The notes beneath the pieces were generated by a model. The model ran no database searches and was not told the DNA's origin. It was given only the letters and a program-made list of their open reading frames with translations. Positions 42,305 to 45,393 of a DNA stretch of 45,393 nt are shown piece after piece. How positions within the stretch are numbered: the first letter of the stretch is position 1; every line of letters begins with the position of its first letter. The stretch covers positions 1 through 45,393 of the forward strand of contig NZ_AEJB01000686.1 in assembly GCF_000331005.1 (NCBI RefSeq). The letters run 5' to 3'. This DNA is from Streptomyces turgidiscabies Car8. Lineage in GTDB: Bacteria; Actinomycetota; Actinomycetes; Streptomycetales; Streptomycetaceae. The translations under genes and the position numbers were made by a program.

Positions 42305-43185
42305 GTACGGCGATGAGAGTCGGCGCGGTGATCATCACCATGGGCAACCGCCCCGACGAACTGCGCGCCCTCGTCGACTCGATCGCCAAACAGGAGGGCG
42401 ACCCGGTCCAGATCGTCGTGGTCGGCAACGGCTCGCCCGTCCCGGACCTCCCCGAGGGCGTACGGAGCATCGAGCTGCCCGAGAACCTCGGCATCCCCGG
42501 CGGACGCAACGTCGGCATCGAGGCGTTCGGCCCGGCCGGCGGCGACGTCGACATCCTGATGTTCCTGGACGACGACGGCCTCCTCGGCCACCAGGACACC
42601 GCCGAACTGTGCCGCCGGGCCTTCACCGCCGACCCCCGCCTGGGCATCATCAGCTTCCGCATCGCCGACCCCGACACCGGCCTCACCCAGCGCCGCCACG
42701 TGCCCCGCCCGGGCACCACGGACCCGATGCGCAGCTCCCGCGTCACCAGCTTCCTCGGCGGCGCCAACGCCGTCCGTACGAAGGTCTTCGCCCAAGTGGG
42801 CATCCTCCCCGAGGAGTTCTTCTACGCCCACGAGGAGACCGACCTCGCCTGGCGGGCCCTCGACGCGGGCTGGATGATCGACTACCGGGCCGACATGCTG
42901 CTCTACCATCCGGCGACCGCGCCCTCGCGGCACGCGGTCTACCACCGCATGGTCGCACGCAACCGCGTCTGGCTCGCCCGCCGCAACCTCCCCGCCCCCC
43001 TGGTGCCCGTCTACCTGGGGGACTGGCTGCTCCTCACACTTCTCCGCCGACCCTCCCGCCCGGCGCTCAGAGCCTGGTGGGGCGGGTTCAAGGAGGGGCT
43101 GACCACCCCGTGCGGACCCCGCCGGCCCATCCGGTGGCGTACGGTGTGGCGGCTGACCCGACTGGGCCGCCCCCCAGTGATCTGA
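42301..43185 (+). CDS. Family 2 glycosyltransferase
   Basis: A 294-residue GT-A enzyme. The nucleotide-binding start is VGAVIITMGNRPDEL; the metal-binding D90-D91-D92 (FLDDDG) and the acceptor/catalytic HEETDLAWR (177-185) are intact, and the C-terminus is basic and partly hydrophobic. It resembles rhamnosyl/galactofuranosyl-type GT2 enzymes of cell-wall polymers. GTG start overlaps the preceding stop (GTGA). It likely glycosylates the phospho-alcohol lipid or polymer made by the upstream enzymes. A strong terminator follows 21 bases after the stop. Confidence 0.92.
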   Translation: MSTAMRVGAVIITMGNRPDELRALVDSIAKQEGDPVQIVVVGNGSPVPDLPEGVRSIELPENLGIPGGRNVGIEAFGPAGGDVDILMFLDDDGLLGHQDTAELCRRAFTADPRLGIISFRIADPDTGLTQRRHVPRPGTTDPMRSSRVTSFLGGANAVRTKVFAQVGILPEEFFYAHEETDLAWRALDAGWMIDYRADMLLYHPATAPSRHAVYHRMVARNRVWLARRNLPAPLVPVYLGDWLLLTLLRRPSRPALRAWWGGFKEGLTTPCGPRRPIRWRTVWRLTRLGRPPVI

Positions 43186-43205
43186 CAAGCTCTCCCTGAG
43201 AGCCC

Positions 43206-43238
43206 CGCGGGCCGGCCGGATCTTGGACCCGGCCCGCG
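43206..43238 (+). terminator. Hairpin terminator after the glycosyltransferase gene
   Basis: CGCGGGCCGG (43206-43215) pairs with CCGGCCCGCG (43229-43238) across a 13-base loop: a 10-bp perfect stem. It separates the biosynthetic operon from the ABC exporter genes, which therefore need their own promoter or read-through. Confidence 0.8.
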
Positions 43239-43284
43239 CTCTGCCCCGTTCAGCTGCGCATATTGAAGACGAAAGTTTCCATTT

Positions 43285-44214
43285 GTGAGTGAGACAACGC
43301 ATGACGGCGGTGTCGCGGTGAGCGACCGACCGTCACCCGACGACGGCCTCTCCGCGGCCGAACTCGCCGCGAAGTACGGGCTGGCCGTGAGCGGCGCCCG
43401 CCCCCGACTCGTCGAGTACGTCCGCCAGCTCTGGGGACGGCGTCACTTCATCCTCGCCTTCTCGCAGGCGAAACTGACCGCCCAGTACAGCCAGGCCAAA
43501 CTCGGCCAGCTGTGGCAGGTGGCCACACCGCTGCTGAACGCGGCCGTGTACTTCTTCATCTTCGGCGTGATCCTCAAAGCCGACCGAGGCATGCCCCGCG
43601 AGGTGTACATCCCGTTCCTCGTCACTGGCGTCTTCGTGTTCACCTTCACGCAGAGCTCGGTGATGGCGGGCGTCCGCGCGATCTCCGGGAACCTCGGCCT
43701 GGTGCGCGCCCTGCACTTCCCGCGCGCCGCCCTGCCGGTCTCCTTCGCGCTGCAGCAGCTCCAGCAGCTGCTCTTCTCGATGCTCGTGCTGTTCGTCGTG
43801 TCGATCGGCTTCGGCAGCTACCCCAAGGCGTCCTGGCTGCTGATCATCCCGGCACTGGCACTCCAGTTCCTCTTCAACACCGGCCTCGCGCTGATCATGG
43901 CCCGGTGGGGCTCGGCTACTCCCGACCTCGCCCAGCTGATGCCGTTCGTGATGCGTACGTGGATGTACGCGTCCGGCGTGATGTTCTCCATCCCGGTCAT
44001 GCTCGCCGACAAACCCCAGTGGGTCGCCGACGCCCTCCAGTGGAACCCGGCCGCCATCTACATGGACCTGATGCGCTTCGCGCTCATCGACGGCTACGGC
44101 CCGGAGAACCTGCCGCCGCACGTCTGGGCGGTCGCCGGCGCCTGGGCCGCGCTCTTCGCCGTCGGCGGATTCGTGTACTTTTGGCAGTCGGAGGAGAGGT
44201 ACGGCCGTGGCTGA
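43285..44214 (+). CDS. ABC-2 type polysaccharide/teichoic-acid export permease
   Basis: A 309-residue integral membrane protein with about six hydrophobic segments. ABC-2 permease features include LGQLWQVATPLLNAAVYFFIFGVIL near the first helix pair, the VSFALQQLQQLLFSM stretch, and the AIYMDLMRFAL turn before the last helices. It resembles TagG/Wzm permeases that export undecaprenyl- or lipid-linked polymers. GTG at 43285; an in-frame GTG at 43318 is an alternative because no strong ribosome site precedes either. It overlaps the ATPase gene by 8 bases. Confidence 0.9.
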   Translation: MSETTHDGGVAVSDRPSPDDGLSAAELAAKYGLAVSGARPRLVEYVRQLWGRRHFILAFSQAKLTAQYSQAKLGQLWQVATPLLNAAVYFFIFGVILKADRGMPREVYIPFLVTGVFVFTFTQSSVMAGVRAISGNLGLVRALHFPRAALPVSFALQQLQQLLFSMLVLFVVSIGFGSYPKASWLLIIPALALQFLFNTGLALIMARWGSATPDLAQLMPFVMRTWMYASGVMFSIPVMLADKPQWVADALQWNPAAIYMDLMRFALIDGYGPENLPPHVWAVAGAWAALFAVGGFVYFWQSEERYGRG

Positions 44215-44986
44215 CCCGATCCCCGGGGACAAGATCCCCACCGTCATCGCGGACGAACTCCACATCGTCTACCGCGTCAACGGCGCCAAGACCGGCAAGG
44301 GCAGCGCCACCTCCGCCCTCAGCCGCATCATCAGACGCGGCGAGTCACCCGGCGTACGCAAGGTGCACGCCGTACGGGGCGTCTCCTTCGTCTCCTACCG
44401 GGGTGAGGCCGTCGGTCTGATCGGCTCCAACGGTTCCGGCAAGTCGACCCTGCTGCGCGCCATCGCCGGTCTGCTCCCCGCCGAGAGCGGCTATGTGTAC
44501 ACGGACGGGCAGCCTTCCCTCCTCGGCGTCAACGCCGCCCTGATGAACGACCTCACGGGCGAACGGAACGTCATATTGGGCGGCCTCGCGATGGGTATGT
44601 CCCGCGAGGAGATCAAGGAGCGCTACCAGCAGATCGTCGACTTCTCCGGCATCAACGAGAAGGGCGACTTCATCACCCTGCCGATGCGCACCTACTCCTC
44701 CGGCATGGCGGCGCGGCTGCGGTTCTCCATCGCCGCCGCCAAGGACCATGACGTACTGATGATCGACGAGGCCCTGGCGACGGGCGACCGGTCCTTCCAG
44801 AAGCGCTCCGAGGACCGCATCCGCGAGCTGCGCAAGCACGCCGGCACGGTGTTCCTCGTCAGCCACAACAACAAGTCCATCCGCGACACCTGCGACCGCG
44901 TCCTGTGGCTGGAACGCGGCGAACTGCGCATGGACGGGCCGACGGACGAGGTCCTCAAGGAGTACGAGAAGTTCACCGGCAAGTAG
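44207..44986 (+). CDS. ABC exporter ATP-binding protein (TagH/Wzt-like)
   Basis: A 259-residue ATPase. Walker A GSNGSGKST (73-81), signature YSSGMAARL, Walker B VLMIDEALATGD and the switch His in LVSHN are all present. The N-terminal 60 residues, with an arginine-rich stretch before VHAVRGVSF, and the absence of a long C-terminal sugar-binding domain are typical of TagH-like subunits. With the permease it should export the product of the upstream biosynthetic operon across the membrane. GTG start inside the permease gene. Confidence 0.93.
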   Translation: MADPIPGDKIPTVIADELHIVYRVNGAKTGKGSATSALSRIIRRGESPGVRKVHAVRGVSFVSYRGEAVGLIGSNGSGKSTLLRAIAGLLPAESGYVYTDGQPSLLGVNAALMNDLTGERNVILGGLAMGMSREEIKERYQQIVDFSGINEKGDFITLPMRTYSSGMAARLRFSIAAAKDHDVLMIDEALATGDRSFQKRSEDRIRELRKHAGTVFLVSHNNKSIRDTCDRVLWLERGELRMDGPTDEVLKEYEKFTGK

Positions 44987-44989
44987 CCG

Positions 44990-45393
44990 GGCGCTACACC
45001 GGCGTGTCGCCGGGCGAGTCGGGGGGGGCAGAACTGCAACGACGTGGTCTCCACCGAAGCGCTGGTGATGCTCAAGGAGCACTTCGTCGAGAACTACGGC
45101 CCGATCCGCTACACCATCGGGCAAGGCTGCTCCGGCGGTTCCATGCAGCAGCACTGGATCACCTCCAACTACCCCGGTCTGTTGGACGGCATCCTGCCCT
45201 CCTGCAGCTTCCCCGACGTCTGGTCCACGCTGCAGGAGGCCGAGGACTGTCACGTACTCGACCACCACTTCGACAGGTCTCCATTGTGGGCGTTGACCAC
45301 CCACAGAACCGCGGTGACCGGCCACGCGTTCGTGACGGTGTGCCGGACACTCTGGGACAACCCGACAGGCAACGGGCAGTACTCCAAGACCTG
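44990..45393 (+). pseudogene. 5'-truncated DUF6351-type hydrolase remnant (runs off the window)
   Basis: From about 45032 the + strand reads an uninterrupted frame that begins NCNDVVSTEALVMLKEHFVE and continues to the window edge. It includes the GQGCSGGSMQQHW segment, with a serine in a G-C-S-G-G-S context, and the SCSFPDVWSTLQEAEDC region. This resembles the large secreted DUF6351 proteins, which have tannase-like hydrolase features, as I recall them. The frame opens only three bases after the ATPase stop and lacks the signal peptide and several hundred N-terminal residues expected. Codons before the match (44987-45031) are unrelated and include an 8-G run. It is most simply a deletion remnant; an internal GTG at 45038 is an unlikely start. 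Confidence 0.6.

Noticed and set aside
1..45393. tRNA, rRNA, CRISPR, transposase or integrase genes
   Set aside because: None could be recognised on either strand. The repeats present are tandem or dispersed intergenic elements, not CRISPR-like arrays.

Overview
The window is typical Streptomyces chromosome. It has very high GC, strong third-position G/C codon bias, GTG and TTG starts, a WhiB-family protein, an SsgA-like sporulation protein and a two-domain laccase that closely matches S. coelicolor SLAC as I remember it. From memory, the gene order follows the S. coelicolor block from about SCO6711 to SCO6758 (laccase, LacI regulator, Wbl protein, desaturase, ABC-F, ssgD, thiolase/fadB, idi, cation efflux, CDP-alcohol transferases). 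I could not check this. No tRNA, rRNA, CRISPR array, insertion sequence or prophage was seen.

Left part (1-13.7 kb). Two translationally coupled secreted proteins face a divergent Tat-exported laccase: a ThuA/PQQ-type sugar dehydrogenase fusion, and a cupredoxin/DUF1080 fusion. Together they look like an extracellular copper-linked sugar oxidation module. A LacI regulator with a perfect operator-like palindrome follows. A 123-bp tandem repeat array sits between the convergent ends of that regulator and a double-VOC protein. Then come a WhiB-like protein, an acyl-ACP desaturase behind three phased palindromes, dimethylargininase, an ABC-F ATPase with a long leader that holds a candidate leader peptide, and ssgD.

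Middle part (13.7-36.4 kb). This holds mostly single housekeeping or accessory genes: a BNR-repeat secreted protein, a Rho-N-like small protein, endonuclease V, a small membrane protein, and a saccharopine-dehydrogenase-like reductase divergent from a CoA-transferase/thiolase/FadB beta-oxidation operon. A coupled pair of secreted peptidases, a D-amino-acid oxidase, a second ABC-F ATPase, Tex, a GlxA-type regulator with a DJ-1/PfpI enzyme, a crotonase, an anti-sigma-type ATPase, and isopentenyl diphosphate isomerase follow.

Right part (36.5-45.4 kb). After a CDF metal exporter comes a tightly overlapping operon: CDP-alcohol phosphotransferase, nucleotidyltransferase, sn-glycerol-1-phosphate dehydrogenase-like enzyme, second CDP-alcohol phosphotransferase, family 2 glycosyltransferase. 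It ends at a strong hairpin and is followed by a TagGH-like polysaccharide/teichoic-acid ABC exporter. I read this as a pathway that makes and exports an uncharacterised cell-envelope glycerophospho- or other phospho-alcohol polymer or lipid, possibly of the sn-glycerol-1-phosphate stereochemistry usually associated with archaea. This is the most interesting system in the window. The right edge holds a 5'-truncated remnant of a DUF6351-type hydrolase directly abutting the exporter, which looks like a rearrangement breakpoint.
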